From Ichthyophthirius multifiliis (Eukaryota; Ciliophora; Oligohymenophorea; Hymenostomatida), in the NCBI RefSeq assembly GCF_000220395.1, contig NW_004086193.1, forward strand, positions 1 to 64,000: a DNA stretch of 64,000 nt, read 5' to 3'. Shown piece by piece: positions 1 through 14,593 of the stretch. Under the pieces are notes generated by a model that did no database searches, had not been told where the DNA came from, and saw nothing but the letters and a program-made list of their open reading frames with translations. A program made the position numbers and the translations under genes. Each line of letters opens with the position of its first letter. Position 1 is the stretch's first letter.

Positions 1-1598
1 TCTATTATATTTATTATAATTACTTAAAATATCTTTATCATTTATATTATTTAAAAAAAAAAAAAAAAAATTAAAAAAACCGTAATATTATTATAATTTA
101 TTTTTATTATTATTATTAATATTATTATTATTATTATTATTATTATATTTATTTTATTTTTTACTATATTTTAAAAACATAATATATTTATTTTAAATTT
201 GTATCTTTTTTTCAGATATTTTTTTATAAATTTTAAATATTTTTATTTATCTATTCTTTTTTTATTTATTTTTAATATTGAGTTTTTTTTTTTTTAACTT
301 TGTTTAATTTTTTTTAATTAAATTATTCTTATGTACTTATAATATTTATCATATCGAATATTTTAAATAACAAAAATAAAAAAATTAAAAATGTTATATA
401 CTTAAATTTTCATATTTTATTTATAATATTATTCAACATATTATTTTTATAGAATTTATTATTTTAGATTTAAAGATTAACTTTATAAATATATAAAAAA
501 TTTAATAAAAATATTAAAAAATATATTGTCAATTTATAATCTATGTTATGATATTTTTTTTAGTTTAAATATCTATCAAACAAAATAAATATTAATCAAT
601 TATAAATTAAATCCATATTTAATTAAATACTTTAAATTTTATTTTAAATAATATTTTTTTTATTTTCTATTTTTATAGCTTGCATTTATTTTAAGCAAAT
701 TTTATGAGCAAACAAAATACATTGTTTCATATATAATATCCTATATCTATTTTAAATTAGTTTTTACATTTTAATATAGATGAATATTATTATTATTTGT
801 ATTTAAAAAAATAAATGTATACATAAAAAATATATAAATAAAATATTATATATATTTTTTTTTATCATTATCTATTTAATAATTATTTCATAAATTAGTA
901 TAATACTATAATGTTCTAAAAATAAAATATTTATTTTCATTTTTATAAATAATTTTACTTTGTATATTTATTTTTGTAAAAAAATATATTTTCTTTTTAT
1001 TTATATATTTTTTTAAAAATTTAATATATTTAATTCTGAATAGTTATTTTTTATTTGTAAGATATTTTTTTGTTTAAAAAAATAAATATAAAATATTTTA
1101 AGCCTTTATATATATAATAAAAAACATTTATATTTTTATTTATAAAATAATATTTTTTTTTTCGAAACATTTACTATTTTTTTTTTCGAAACATTTACTA
1201 TTTTTTTTTTCTTTAACAAAAAAAGCCAAAAAAATAAAATATTGAAATTTAAATTTAAGATATATTAATTAATATAAATAATTTTAATAATAAAATTAAT
1301 AATAAAAATTATTTAGCAAATTTAATTAAAATATATATGCATTTTTATATAAATTAAATGTTATTTATTGAAAATTATAATAAAAATATAAAAAATAATT
1401 ATTTTTAATTATATGTAATTATTTATATTATTAAATTTATAATAAATTTTTTGGAAGTGTCGTAATATTAATTTTCGCAATTATTTATAATGGTCTATAC
1501 TAATTTTTTATAATATGAAGTTAATATTATATAATTCAATTTTTTTATTAATTTTGGTGTTACAAATATTTTGACGCTGCCTTATATAAAAAAAAAAA
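1..1598. other. AT-rich intergenic stretch
   Basis: I see no coding region under code 6 on either strand. The stretch holds homopolymer runs, short TTA repeats and a perfect 24-bp tandem duplication (1153-1200). From about 1440 to 1580, just 3' of the heat-shock factor gene, the sequence is slightly richer in G and C. That part could be the 3' UTR or a small RNA, but I cannot assign it. Confidence 0.5.
1153..1200. repeat. 24-bp tandem duplication
   Basis: Two perfect copies (1153-1176 and 1177-1200) of ten T residues followed by CGAAACATTTACTA. A third T10 tract follows directly. The perfect identity suggests a recent duplication. Confidence 0.85.
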
Positions 1599-3692
1599 TC
1601 AATTAATACTTGGAAAACTTTTTAAATCTTCCTCATCTTCTTATTATTCTTCTTATTTAAATTTAGGCATTTTTTATAAATTAAACCCATCAACATCATA
1701 AGGATTTAGAGGTGAATAATTAAACTCAAATTTTGGAGAGTTTAATAAACTAGGATATTCTAAATAATTATGTTAAAAGTTATCTTTATTATGATTATCA
1801 TTTTCTCCTTTTTTATAAACGGGACTAAATAAATAGTGATTAGAAGGATGTTGTTAATTATTATTATTATTATTTAAATGAATATCATTATTAATAAAAC
1901 TATTTACATTATCGTCTTATTTATTTTTCATATAAGGCATATATTCATTACTCTGATTATTAATTTATTGTTTATTATTATCAAACAATTAAATCTAATT
2001 ATTTGAATTTATTTTTAAATCATCATTTGAAAATTCAATTTATTTTATTTTTTATTCTTCCATTTATGGTTCAGCACAAATTCTTTTAAAACTTTTATTT
2101 TCAAAATGTTAAATGCCCTATTTATCTCCTCCAGTTTTCATTTATATAGTGTTCCCTTTATTACTTATATATTTCTAAATAATTTATTCTAATAATTATT
2201 TATTTGTTGGATCATTGTCTTCAAGAATTTATTATATTAACCTTTATACTGAATGTGGTTAACTTAAATCTTGTTTTTTCTTATTTATTGGTAAAGATAC
2301 TATTCCATTATTTTGATCAATCTTTTTTTGTTTTGTAAGTTTTTTTTTTTTTTTTACTTATTATTCTTAATTAAATTTTCTCTATTATTGTTTATCTTAA
2401 TATTTCATTTTTTCTGTTATTATTATTTATTATCTATTTTAATCTTGAAATAAATTATTTATATCACAATCATCAAATACTTCTATTTTTTTTATTATAA
2501 AAAATAAATAATATTTTATTATTATTAAAAAATTATATTTTTTCTTATTTTAAACTATTTTCATTAATTTTTATTTTTATTTTTATTTACGAAAGTTCTT
2601 TTTGTTTTATTATTAATTAAAATAATTTAATGCCATATTTTAATTATTGCTAGCTGTTATTTAATTAGTATTTGTATTATTGCATTATTATAAAAAAAAT
2701 CCAAGTAAAAGGAACAATCTTTCAGTCCTTTTTTCATCTACTTCACTATAAAATGAAAAAATGTTTAATAAAATAATATTTATAATAATGAAAATTACTT
2801 TTATTTTCTTAATTCTTCCCACAACATTTTATTTTCGCGCAAAAGCTATTCGTGTTGTTGAATAAGCATTTTCATTGCGATATCTAAGTCATGTTATTTA
2901 TTTTTAAAATTTAACATATCATTTAGAAAATTATTATAATCTTATTTAAAATTTCCCAAAATTTCTTGTTATTAATTAACTAAACTGATTAATTAATTAT
3001 TATTATTATTATTAATTGTATTATTGTTAATATTTGATGTATTACTACCATTATATAAATTTAAATTTTAGTTGCTTTCTTAATCTTTTTACTATTAAAA
3101 TTCATCGTTTAAATTATTATCATTATTTTTCCTTTTAATTTCTGTCAGTAATTATCTATATAAATGCATTATTATTTTTTAAATTAATATATAAAAGAAA
3201 AATTAATACAAATATTTAATAAGATATAATTTATATATATATATATTTTTTTTACTTTTTCCCTTTTTAAAATAAATCGTTTTTATATTCAGAATCACCG
3301 CTCTCATTTCTTACTTTATGAAAGTCGTACATATTTAACTTAATAATATAAATTTATATAAATAAAAATATTAATTATTTAATTGCTTTTTAAAAAAATA
3401 CTTATCGCACGAAAGATGCATAATTATTATGTTTAAAATATTATGGCAATAATTAATCTCGAAACGCATTTTATTTTCTTATTAAAAATGATTTTCCATC
3501 TTCATTCCAACAAACAATATCTTAATAGTTTTAATTCTATTATTTTTATAATATTACTATTTAATTATTAATGTTATTTACTTCTAACATTTCGTATGTT
3601 TTTAGCAAAAATGTAGGTACAGTCGTCCTTGTTCTATTTTAAATGGGTTTTTTTTGTGTTTGCTTTAAAAAATAAGGCATATGCTAAATCAT
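1599..3692 (-). CDS. Heat-shock transcription factor (HSF)
   Basis: Sequence-specific activator of heat-shock genes, acting as a trimer in the nucleus. Exon 1 (3692-3402, 97 codons) starts at ATG and runs through TVPTFLLKTYEML, CWNEDGKSFLIR and QYFKHNNYASFVRQ. After a 63-nt intron (3339-3401) the reading resumes with LNMYDFHK; together these form the hallmark winged-helix DNA-binding domain. A later exon has a coiled-coil segment (QQHEQLLRENKMLWEELRK). After another small intron comes EKRTERLFLLLGFF, matching the HR-A/B trimerisation region. The C-terminal third is Asn/Gln-rich and acidic and ends at TGA. Gln is encoded by TAA/TAG throughout. The exact borders of the introns near 2490-2580 and 2335-2360 are uncertain. 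Family assignment is firm. Confidence 0.93.
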
Positions 3693-4313
3693 TTTGTTGA
3701 AAAATTATATATAATAAATATTTTTTTATAAATTTTATGTTTATTATAATAATATAAATTTTTTATATAATAATCAAAATTAAAAAAAATATATGAATAA
3801 AATTCTCAAAATTATATTAAAATGCAATACTACATACATATATTCATTATATTTTAATATTTTTTCACTAAAAATTAAATTTTTTAAAACAAAAAGTGAA
3901 ATTATTGAATAGTATAAACTTTTACAAAGAAATGAATTTATATTAAAAATTTACAAAACAATAAAAATATTTAATTTTATTTTAAAAAAAATAGATTACT
4001 AGATTTTATTGATGTTTCATATATTTTTATTTGTATTTATTAATATTATTTTCTATTTTTTATTATTTATTACTATTCTAAAAAATATTAATACTTGTAT
4101 TTATTATATTTTTTAAATAAATTAATTTATAATGAAAAAGAATTTAAGTTAAAACAATTAGTTTAAAAGTCAATAAATTATATAAAATCATATTTTTTTA
4201 AATTCTAATTCATATTTTAATTTTAGATTAATATATTATTAATGGTATGAAAAATAAATTTTATTTGAAAAAAAAAAAATGCAATAATAATAAAATATAA
4301 TTAAAAAAAAATT
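3693..4313. other. Intergenic, AT-rich
   Basis: Lies between two minus-strand genes, so it should contain the promoter of the carboxypeptidase's downstream neighbour (HSF, upstream side). No motif or open frame recognised. Confidence 0.5.
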
Positions 4314-5372
4314 TCAGTGATCATTATAATTTTCATAGTATTTTTCTTTTAATTTCAAAGTATACCAATCTGCCAACTTAACCGTATCTTCAAACCTACT
4401 ATCTTAATTTAAGGATCCTAAAACAACAATAATTAAATTAGCCTACTCATTTTTATTAAACTCATCCAAAAAATCAACATACCATGAACTTAAACAAGCC
4501 CCTGCAATATTAGTAATTCCCGTTTTTACCCCTTTAAACCCTTTATCTAATAATTTATTAGTATTTTCCCAAATAATATTTCTTTCTGTAACTTTATCAT
4601 TTAACTCTACAAATTTAATAGTTGCTTAATAACTTTTCGTGCTGCAAATTTTTCTAAACTCTTCATTTTTTAAACATTAAAAAGTTAACTTTGCCACATC
4701 TAAACTAGTAGAGTAATTATTTTTATTATTCATACCATGAGGATTGGAGAATTTCGTATTTTTAAGTCCAAAATCATTACATAAATTATTCATTTACTAT
4801 AGGAAAAGTTACAAATAATCACTTATATAAGCATCCTCTGTTACATCTACTGAATGAATTTCTTCAAAAAGTTTACTCTACCCAATACTCTCAAAATAAA
4901 TTAAGCACCCAAAATTTTCCGCTAAAACAACCGAAGCATCATTTCCACTAGGTAACATTAAAGCATATAATAAATCTTGAACCAAAACCCATTCATTTTC
5001 TTCTAATTTAGAACTAGTGCCCTTTGTTGATGCTGCGTTTTCAGATACACTAAAATATAATTAGGTAGGATTTATTTTAAATTTTTGAATTAATTTTAAG
5101 CATACCTGTAATGATGCGATTTTGGTCAATGATGCTATTTCTCGAATTTCGTTAGTTTTATGTCCTTTTTAAAATTTACCGGTTTTGCCATCTATTATAC
5201 ACCATGATTTCGCTTAAATACAAGGAAAGGCGTCATGATGTTAGGATATAATGCTGTTGTTTTTTTGGAGACTTTAGTCAATTTTTAATGTGTTAAAACC
5301 GATTTTTGATAAATAATTTATGGTTTTTTTTTTTTTTTTCAATTGTTTTAGATTGTCATTTATATTGAACAT
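4314..5372 (-). CDS. D-alanyl-D-alanine carboxypeptidase-like protein (peptidase S11)
   Basis: Serine peptidase/transpeptidase fold of the penicillin-binding DacA family, which in bacteria trims peptidoglycan stem peptides. The frame is an uninterrupted 352 codons under code 6 with no intron needed. All three active-site motifs are visible: SxxK as SLTK (Ser81, Lys84), SxN as SGN (residues 142-144, in [16 protein letters not shown]) and KTG in [13 protein letters not shown]. The N-terminal landmark [14 protein letters not shown] is typical of the family. The start ATG precedes a run of 16 A that stays in frame, and no clear signal peptide follows it. A ciliate has no peptidoglycan wall, so the substrate is unknown. 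It may act on bacterial prey or symbiont walls, or on another amide. Dense TAA/TAG Gln codons show it is a resident nuclear gene, not contamination. Confidence 0.9.
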
Positions 5373-6054
5373 ATATTTATTTTTATATAAATATAAAATA
5401 TTTTATTTATTATTTATATATGTACAATAATTTTATATTATTATATGCACGAATTTACGTTATTTTTTGTTTTGTTTTGTTTTTTTGTATATTATTTTAT
5501 TATTTTTATTAATTTATTTATACATTTTATTTTAATCATTATTTTATTTAAAAGAAAAATATAAATAATTAAAATATATTTTTGTTTAAAATAATCATTG
5601 ATATAAGAATTATAATAAGAATTTATTACTACATAATATTTTTTGTTTAAACAAAAATATTTTAAAATATATTTAATAGAAAAATAATATTTCATAATAT
5701 TATTTTTTAATTAAAATAAATTAATTTCTTAAAAATAAAAATTAATTTTTATTTATTTTATAATTAATAAAATAAAAAATTATTATATTTAAAATTTATA
5801 ATAAATTAATAAAAAATATTTTATTATATAATTTTATTATTCATTTAATTAAAATAAATATTTGAATTTTTATTATTTAGATATAATTAAATAGTTCAAA
5901 AAATTTATAAATAATATATATTTATAATATTATTCATTATAATCATAATAAATATCAATTATAAATGTTATAATAAATAAATTTTATTTTTAATTATATT
6001 TTATAACATTATTATATTTTTATATTATAAAATTATACTTAAATAATTAAAAAA
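5373..6054. other. Divergent intergenic region
   Basis: Lies between divergently transcribed genes (carboxypeptidase on minus, EF-hand protein on plus), so both promoters should be here. It is very AT-rich, without a recognisable motif or additional open frame. Confidence 0.5.
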
Positions 6055-7444
6055 ATGAATGAAATTTTAGAGAATACATAATAATATTAAACATTTGTAA
6101 ATTATAACTTAAAAAAAAAAATGTAATAAATATAAATAAAAATAGTTAAAAAACAACAAAAGATCATAAATGCATTAAATAGCAATTCATAAATGGTTGA
6201 AATAACGATATAATTTATAAGCAAGCAAAAAATATTTATTATTTCCCGAAGAGTTAATCTAAGAGATGAAAATACGTAAAATTTTTTTAAAATTTGACAC
6301 TGATGGTTCTAATGCATTAGATTTAGAAGAAATGGTTGTAATGTTTTAAAAATATAATATACAAATAAGTAAGGAGGATCTTGAAAGCTTTTATAAAATA
6401 GTGGATAAAACTGAAGATAATGCCTTAAATTATTAAGAGTTTAAAGAATGTGCAATATCAGATTCTGCAAATTAAGCTTTTTCTAAAATGATGAAAAATG
6501 TAAGAAATTTCGAATAGTAAAATTTGCCTTAGGAAGAAAGAAATATTTATTTACCTTAAAATTTTTCGGATATGATAACTTATTTATCTTATAGAATGAA
6601 TAGAGAAAATTTATAAAATTTCATAAATGAAAAGGGAAATAAGGCAACCGAAAAATACGATAGATTTATGTAATTAATGAATTTGGATGGAATAAAAAAT
6701 ATACAACAAGTTAAATAATAAAAAAGTAATTTCGATAATTTTCTTTAACCTATAGTTACAAATAGTAATTAAAAAATAGATAGTTTTTAATATTAAAATT
6801 ATAATATGGAATAGTTGGAAAAGGAAGAAATGAAAATAATTGCCAAAAAAGCGCTTTTAAAAGGTAAAAGTGAGGCTTTAAAACTTAATGAAAATATTTA
6901 AAAATAATTCGGAAGTATATAAAATTTTAGAAGAAGTTGTTTGAACAAAATTAATATGAATATGAAAAGCAGTTCAAATATTAATTCAAATAATGCAATA
7001 AAATAACATTCTAAAAGTACACATTTTTAAAAAGATTTTAGAATAAAATCAAATACAAAACGTGCTCCTACTTTTGATATTTTTAGAAATACGAAAATTA
7101 ATAATTAATAATAATAAAATGTCAATTGTTTGTCTTCAAATATAAGGAGAATGAAAAATATTATGAATTAAACTTTGTAATAATTAAAAGATAACCAAAG
7201 TAGATTTTTGCCTTAAAATATTAGATAAAATATTATGCAGTAAGGTTGTTCTAGATTAATATAATAAACAGTTTAATAAAATATTATTGATCATAAATTA
7301 ACTGAAAAAGTTCTCAAAATAGAAAGCTTTTAAGGATAAACAAATGAGGAGTCTAATATTATTAATTAAATTAAAAATGATATTTTATCTTAGTTTTTAT
7401 TTAATAATTCTTAAGCTAAATAAAATATCGAAATTTTTTAATGA
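6055..7444 (+). CDS. EF-hand calcium-binding protein, Gln/Asn-rich
   Basis: Two exons, 6055-6096 and 6146-7444. The 49-nt intron restores the frame and gives 446 residues. A first EF-hand loop, DTDGSNALDLEE (residues 65-76), has the canonical Asp1/Asp3/Ser5/Glu12 pattern. A second, DKTEDNALNYQE, follows about 30 residues later. The rest is a long low-complexity Gln/Asn/Ser-rich region with basic patches, suggesting a disordered tail or scaffold. The paired EF-hands imply calcium-dependent conformational signalling; partner and location are unknown. An in-frame upstream choice is not possible because the next frame carries TGA. Confidence 0.8.
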
Positions 7445-7797
7445 TTAATTACTTATTCATAATAAAAAATATTATTAATAAATATATTAAAGATATAAAT
7501 TATTAAATTTTATATATTTTTTTGTAAAATTAAGTTATCTTTTGTAATATAATATTATTAAATATAATATAAATAAAGTTTATTTTAATTTTTTTAAAAT
7601 TATATAATTCAATAATATATGATAATAAATTTTTAAACATAAAAATATAATATTTTTTTTTATATTTATTCTTATTTAATGTTTATAAAATAAATAAATT
7701 TAATTTTTTTTATATATATTTATTAAAAAAAATTATTAATACTTTATTATAAGTAATTTTTTAATAGTTAAATGTGTATTTTTATTTTATTTACAAG

Positions 7798-7995
7798 CAA
7801 AAATCTATTAGAGAAAGATTAAGGAGACAATTCAGATATATTAACATCCAAAAAATGTTTCAAATTTTTTAGAGTAGATTTTCATTATATTTGTATTGTT
7901 ATAGTTACATATTGAAGACTAATTAGAATATATAGTTTCTATTTATTTTAGCTTCCATCTATAAAAAAAATAGCTTTAACAATACAGGCTTTGCA
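7798..7995 (+). ncRNA. Candidate structured ncRNA, island A
   Basis: A GC-enriched island in otherwise featureless DNA. It opens with CTATTAGAGAAAGATTAAGG and ends near ACAGGCTTTGCATTAG. It shares the core TAGAGAAAG(A)TTAA with island C 1.7 kb downstream. No open frame is present. It does not match U1, U2, U4, U5, U6, SRP RNA, RNase P or telomerase RNA as I remember them. The strand is a guess from the shared core. Confidence 0.25.
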
Positions 7996-8249
7996 TTAGT
8001 TTAAACATTATTTTGTTTTTAATTGTAATATCCTAAATATTATTTAATATTATAAAATAAAAATAATTATCTTGAAAAACATTTTATTATTTTTTTATTA
8101 CCGTATATATTATCAAACTTAATTTTAATTTTCCTTCATTTTAAATTTTTGCAAAGTTTATTATTTTGCTTATTAAAATTTATTATTATTAATCATATTC
8201 TCCATTGAAAATAAACTAAGTAAAGGTATGTTTAAAATAATATTAATTT

Positions 8250-8340
8250 TTGAGCTGGCTGCAGTTTAATATAAACTAATATACACATATAAATTTTTAT
8301 TCATCTGTGTAATTTATTGTGACTATTTAAACAGAGTAAA
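8250..8340. ncRNA. Candidate ncRNA, island B
   Basis: A small GC-enriched island around TGAGCTGGCTGCAG and ATCTGTGTAATTTATTGTGA, ending near AAACAGAG. It lies in the same gap as islands A and C. It is too short and divergent to assign to a family. Confidence 0.15.
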
Positions 8341-8345
8341 TTATA

Positions 8346-8381
<36 letters not shown>

Positions 8382-9483
8382 AATAAAAAATTATTTCTAA
8401 TTAAAGTTTATGTATATAGATAAATATATAATAGATTAATTTAATAAACACTAGTTCAAAAATTAAAATTATTTGCATATTAAATATTTTCTATTTTATA
8501 TAAATAAAATAATCTTATATATTTTAAAAAATTAGAATTTATAAATAATAAATATTTATCTTAATAGCATATTTATTTTAAAATCTTATTAATTAAGGTT
8601 TTTTTTAATTATAGTGTATTTATAGAGATATACATATATAATAAATATATTTAATTTAAACTATTTTGAAAATTTAAATTATTTGCATATATTCAATAAA
8701 ACCATCAGACATAAATTAAAAAAATTTCATAGATTAAATTTTTTAAATCTTAATCAATATTTATTTAAAAAAAAATATGATTTAGTTATTTTTTAATTAT
8801 AATTTATAAATATAAATTAAAATAAATTATTCAATAAATTTAATTTTCTAATTTCCTAATTTGCGTTACTTTGATATTAAATATGTATTATTTTATATTA
8901 ACAAAATAATCATATATATTTCAATTTTATATATAAATAAATTATAAATTAACATATTTATTTATATCAATAATTATGTAATATTCATAATTATTATAAA
9001 AAATTCTTAATAATTTAAAAATATAAATATTTAATATTTTTTACTTTACTTATATTGAGATATAATTATTTAATTTTTTTTTTTATGTAAAATTAAATTT
9101 TATTAAAACAGAACAAATTATACATAAATGTATTTAAATTTTAGTATAATTATATATTATTTTATATTAATTTAATTAATATTTAATTATATTTTTTTTT
9201 ATTGAAAATTTATCATTTAATAATTTTTTTAATTATTATTTATTTATAATTATAAAATAAATACTTAAAAAAGAATTAGATATTAAATATTATTTTTAAA
9301 TTAATAATAAATATTATATCTAAATAAATATAATTTTACTTTTTCTGAAATAAAAAGCTGTATATTTAATTTAATAAAATATTTAATATAAACAAAATAT
9401 TAATAATAATTATATTTTTTAAAATTGTATATACAAAAACATAATTTACAAGATTCCATACTAAAATAAATAACTAAACAAAT

Positions 9484-9605
9484 TTATAACTAGTAAATCC
9501 ACTAGAGAAAGTTAACAAAGCTTTTCTTGACATGCTGAAGCCTCCACAGTCAAATATTAATTCTGTATAGTAATGCTTTAATCCATTTTTATTATCAGGA
9601 TTACA
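9484..9605 (+). ncRNA. Candidate structured ncRNA, island C
   Basis: A GC-enriched island beginning AATCCACTAGAGAAAGTTAA, resembling the start of island A, followed by GACATGCTGAAGCCTCCACA. It ends near ATCAGGATTACAAAA. It has no open frame. The sequence related to island A in the same gap suggests two diverged copies of one small RNA gene. The family is unknown. Confidence 0.25.
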
Positions 9606-9836
9606 AAATTTAATATTTTTTTAAATTTTTTTACAATTTACAATTATTAACATTCAACTTCAAAATATATACATTCTATTTGTAATGTAAATTATATGAT
9701 TTTTTTTAATTATTTTATTATATATTTTTTTTTTTAAATATTAAAAATAATTATTAAATAAATTTAAATTTATTTATTTAAATAAAAAAAAAAGCATAAC
9801 ATAAATAATATTATACCTTTTAAAAAAACAAAAACA

Positions 9837-11732
<1,896 letters not shown>

Positions 11733-12335
11733 ATTTTTTTTTATATATTTTAAATTATTTTTTATAAAAATATTATTATTTATAGTATGTAATTATTATT
11801 ATATATTTATAGTAAATAAAAGATTTTTTATTTTATAATGTTTGTATATATATATATATATATATAAATTATATTTTTTTATATATATATTTAAATTTAA
11901 TATCTATAATTTATAGTAGAAAATAAAAATATAAAGTTTTTTATATGTTTTATTTATTCATTTTTTTATTAACTATTTTTCTAATATTTATAATAATATT
12001 AGATTTATTTAATATAAAAAAAATACAATTTATTATAATATATTAGAAAAATCGCCTTTTTAATTTTTGTTATTTTGTAAAATATTATATCAAAAATTTT
12101 TACTGATAAAATTTAAATATATATAAATATATAAAAATCATTTTTTATGTTTTTGTAAAATATAAATATTATATATATTTAAATAAATGTAATTAAAGAA
12201 AATTTTATATCAGATTAAAATATAAAATATATTATATGAAGATAAATTTGATTTTAATTAATTTATTTATTAATTATTTTTTTTTTAAAAAAAACAAAAC
12301 TTTTTAATCATAAAAATTAAAATATAATTAAAAAA
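11733..12335. other. Divergent intergenic region
   Basis: Lies between copine (-) and malate dehydrogenase (+). AT-rich with a short TA microsatellite near 11848-11868; no motif recognised. Confidence 0.5.
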
Positions 12336-13495
12336 ATGAACTAAGACAAACCAATTAACATATGTATTACAGGAGCAGCTGGAAATATTGCATATGCCAT
12401 GTATCCTTTATTATGTAGCGGTTAAATATTCGGTCCTAATTAGCATATGAATATAAGATTATTGGACATAGAAGTGTAAAAAAAAATACTCGAAGGCGTA
12501 GTAATGGAATTACATGATTGTGCTTTTGAATTAGTAAATAGTATAGAATATGGTTTTGAACCAGAAAAAATGTTCAAAGATATTGATATAGGTATATTTT
12601 TAGGGGGGGAATCAAGAAGACCTGGTATGGAAAGAAGAGATTTATTATAAGTAAATTATAAAATATTTAAAAATTAGGGAAGAGTATTAAATAAAATGGC
12701 TAAATAAACAACTAAAATATTAGTTATTGCTAATCCAGTAAATTTTAATATAAATAAATATTAATAGACATATATATAATTTATATATAGGTTAATACAA
12801 ATTGTTTAGTTTTGCTTGAAAATTGTCCAAATATTCCAAAAAAAAACTTTAGTTGCTTAACTAGACTAGATCATAATCGAGCTTTAGCATAATTATCAAT
12901 AAAAGCTCAAACAAAAATAGAAAATGTTAAGAATGTAATTATTTGGGGTAAATAAAAAATAAATAAATATTTATTTATAATTAAAATATTATATTATATA
13001 TGCATTTTCTAAGGAAATCATAGTTCAACTTTATATCCAGATCATAATCATGCAATTATCGGACAAGAAAAAGCTATCAATATGTTTGATGAATAATGGA
13101 TAAATAATCACTTCATTCCGAAAATTTAAAAAAGAGGTGGAGAAGTACTTAAGGCTAGATAAAATTCATCTGTTTTAAGTGCTGCAGTAGCTATAAAAGA
13201 TCATTTAAAAAATTGGATTTTTGGGACTAAAGATGGAGAATTTGTTTCTATGGGGGTTTACTGTGACGGAAGCTTCTATGGTTTACCGTAGAATTTTGTT
13301 TTTTCAGTACCAGTAATTTGCAAAAATTTCGATTATGAAGTTGTAAAAGATTTATAAATAAGTGAGGTATAAAAAAATAGAATTATGGATAGCTTAAAAG
13401 AGTTATAAGAAGAAAAGGAAGAAACATTACTTGAAGATAATGAAAATATAGATGATGAAGAATAAAATGGGGAATAATAATAAAATAATTCTTGA
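12336..13495 (+). CDS. Cytosolic-type malate dehydrogenase
   Basis: Interconverts malate and oxaloacetate with NAD(H). Three exons, with introns 12738-12790 and 12948-13013, give exactly 346 residues. The Rossmann NAD loop is [13 protein letters not shown] near the N-terminus. The mobile substrate loop is [14 protein letters not shown], with the substrate-binding arginines. The catalytic His lies in [11 protein letters not shown], the signature of the cytosolic MDH1 subgroup rather than the mitochondrial or bacterial forms. [14 protein letters not shown] and FSVPVICKN complete the substrate-binding half. No targeting peptide is present, which fits a cytosolic enzyme. After the usual last helix there is an odd acidic Glu/Asp/Gln/Asn-rich tail of about 20 residues ending at TGA. 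Confidence 0.95.
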
Positions 13496-13546
13496 AAAAT
13501 TATTTTTAAAATATATGATTTTAATAAATATATATATAAATATATA

Positions 13547-13597
<51 letters not shown>

Positions 13598-14329
13598 TAA
13601 TCCTCTCATATTTTTAATTTATTTTTTCTATAATTTATTTTAAAATAATAATAATCAATAAGTGAGTAAAATAAATTAAGTAATTTAATGATTTAGATTG
13701 TTATTTTATTTTTATCAAAAATTTCGACAAAATGTTATATGTTATATTATTGATTTATATACAATTATTTTCATATTTTTAACATTTAACATTATTAGTT
13801 GTATATAATTAAATTTATATAAATATTATTTTTAATATTTATTTTTTAAAAACAAATTAATTTTATCATTATAACAAATATTTATGTTTTTAATATAAAA
13901 TAATAAATATAATGTCAAAAAATATTATATTTAAAATTAGAATAATATAATTAAATATAACAAAATATAATTATCATCTATATTTGTAATTATATATTTA
14001 ATTATATAAAGAAAAATTAAAAATATATATATTTTACTTTTTATTTTTCTATTTATTTAGATTTCTTATTAAATATAATTACTAATAATATATATCTATT
14101 GATATGATTAAATATTTTGATTTATATTTTTTTTTTCTAAATTAAAAATAAATATTATTTATTCTATATTTTAAAAATATATTATTATAAAAGTTAATTT
14201 TAAAAAAATATTATATATATTTTTAATAAAAGAATATCTTTAGTTTTTAAAATTTTTATTTATATATACATTATTTTTATTTTTATTTAAAAAAATTAAT
14301 TAAAAACAAAAAAAAAACCTTTAATAAAA
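13496..14329. other. Intergenic, with long TA microsatellite
   Basis: Contains a TA-rich microsatellite (about 13527-13594) directly after the malate dehydrogenase stop. The rest is AT-rich sequence holding the presumed stefin promoter. No gene recognised. Confidence 0.5.
13527..13594. repeat. TA dinucleotide microsatellite
   Basis: TA-rich run of about 68 bp shortly after the malate dehydrogenase stop codon. Confidence 0.85.
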
Positions 14330-14593
14330 ATGATGTGCGGTGGCCATTAAGATAAAGAAATTACATAAGGAGATAAAGATTTAGTTTAACATCACTTAAA
14401 TGACATTAACTAATTACTTGGAAAAAGCTATACAGGTTTACAAGTCAATTCGGTTTAATAATAGGTTGTTGCAGGAACTAATTATACATTTGTTTTAACA
14501 ACTAATGAAGGAAATAAAATTGAAGTAAGAGTTTTCAAACCTTTACCTCATACAAACTAGCCTACATCTGTTACTTATGCTAAGGACGTTTGA
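14330..14593 (+). CDS. Stefin-type cystatin (cysteine protease inhibitor)
   Basis: Tight-binding inhibitor of papain-family cysteine proteases (cathepsins), cytosolic because no signal peptide is present. It is a single exon of 87 residues. All three contact elements of the stefin wedge are visible. The N-terminal Gly is in MMCGG, the first hairpin carries the exact QVVAG motif (in QQQVVAGTNYTF), and the second loop is PLPHTNQP. Length is normal for stefins (about 98). Two consecutive ATG codons are present; the first is taken. It probably restrains endogenous cathepsins, which are abundant in ciliates. Confidence 0.95.

Larger units (their letters stand above)
7445..9836. other. 2.4-kb gap without a recognisable protein gene
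   Basis: No exon-like open frame under code 6. Most of it is more than 85 percent A/T. Three short islands with clearly more G and C stand out and are listed separately as candidate ncRNAs. A TA microsatellite lies at about 8347-8382. Confidence 0.5.

Noticed and set aside
5030-5110. Possible intron in the D,D-carboxypeptidase (GTATGC...TTTTAG)
   Set aside because: The segment is open and in frame, and reading through gives the expected family sequence, so no intron is needed.
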